From the NCBI GenBank assembly GCA_903642225.1, contig CAHJWI010000019.1, positions 1-64,000 on the forward strand: a DNA stretch of 64,000 nucleotides, in the 5' to 3' direction. Below, piece after piece: positions 63,758 through 64,000 of the stretch. Position numbers and translations under genes: made by a program. Source of the stretch: Acidobacteriaceae bacterium (lineage in GTDB: Bacteria > Acidobacteriota > Terriglobia > Terriglobales > Acidobacteriaceae). How positions within the stretch are numbered: position 1 is the first letter of the stretch; each line of letters opens with the position of its first letter. Under the pieces are notes generated by a model, which saw only the letters and a list, made by a program, of their open reading frames with translations, searched no databases and was not told the origin of the DNA.

Positions 63758-64000
63758 AGACAGGACTGATCGCTCACGTTCATTCTGAGTTGCTAACGAA
63801 GGTGTCTAACTTTAACGCTGCACGGACTGCTTCCGGACACGCATCTCCGGACTGTGTTGGGCTAATCTGTATCCTATAGCAGTGCCGCGTACTCCAGAAA
63901 AGAGACGAGGCACCAACGGATAGTCCGTCTGGTTACAACAGTTCAAGTCAGTACTCTTAAGTAGTGGACAGGTTATGCGAAGTGCAGAATCATGAGGCAC

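Noticed and set aside
63812..64000. 62-codon frame at the end of the window (minus strand)
   Set aside because: Composition unlike neighbours, no RBS, and it lies in the upstream region of the exosortase gene.
1..64000. CRISPR array, prophage, transposon or defence island
   Set aside because: No regularly spaced repeats, no transposase, integrase, phage structural or restriction genes are visible.

Overview
The window looks like a piece of a chromosome from an acidobacterium of the Terriglobus/Granulicella/Edaphobacter kind (Acidobacteriaceae). This is an inference from gene content, not a database match. The clues are an Oar-type TonB-dependent receptor, a tig-clpP-clpX-lon block, a family 5 uracil-DNA glycosylase, HemQ together with the HemA/C/D arm, an exosortase/PEP-CTERM exopolysaccharide locus, frequent GTG/TTG starts and fairly high GC. 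It reads as ordinary chromosome with no phage, transposase, CRISPR or defence island.

Layout. 1-3.5 kb: the end of a TonB receptor, a small unknown gene and a LolD-like ABC ATPase. 3.8-16 kb: proteostasis (clpC, then tig-clpP-clpX-lon), separated by clear hairpin terminators, with a frameshifted VOC gene, a YtxH protein, a uracil-DNA glycosylase and a membrane-anchored mutarotase-like protein between them. 16-18.3 kb: a SAM riboswitch, a threonine-synthase-like PLP enzyme and a MoaD/ThiS/CysO-like sulfur carrier. 18.3-27 kb: orphan receiver, M3 peptidase, orphan NuoI, two exported proteins, UbiD, an HTH protein and a sodium:solute symporter. 27-32.7 kb: flagellar genes, with flagellin-fliD-fliS on one strand and flbD-motA-motB on the other, and two sigma-28-like promoters between them. 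33-40.4 kb: heme genes (hemQ, hemD, hemC, hemA, ccsA/hemX) with nth and an FkbM methyltransferase. 40.5-49.5 kb: mutS, anmK plus an orphan peptide-binding lipoprotein, tRNA-Gln(CTG), and two tandem PTPS genes plus folE. 49.6-50 kb: the remnant of a GMC oxidoreductase gene. 50-63.8 kb: an exopolysaccharide locus with flippase, glycosyltransferases, acetyltransferase, polymerase/ligase, PEP-CTERM protein, TPR lipoprotein, EpsI and exosortase.

The most interesting unit is 16209-18169. The transcript of the PLP enzyme and the sulfur carrier begins with a SAM-I-clan aptamer, so the pair should answer to methionine/SAM status. The carrier has a Gly-Gly followed by six extra residues, as expected for a pro-protein that must be trimmed before thiocarboxylation. 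Together this suggests a protein-thiocarboxylate route to homocysteine in which a threonine-synthase-fold enzyme would use O-phosphohomoserine. That is the homocysteine counterpart of the CysO/CysM cysteine pathway. This function is inferred; the riboswitch, the gene pairing and the tail are read directly from the sequence.
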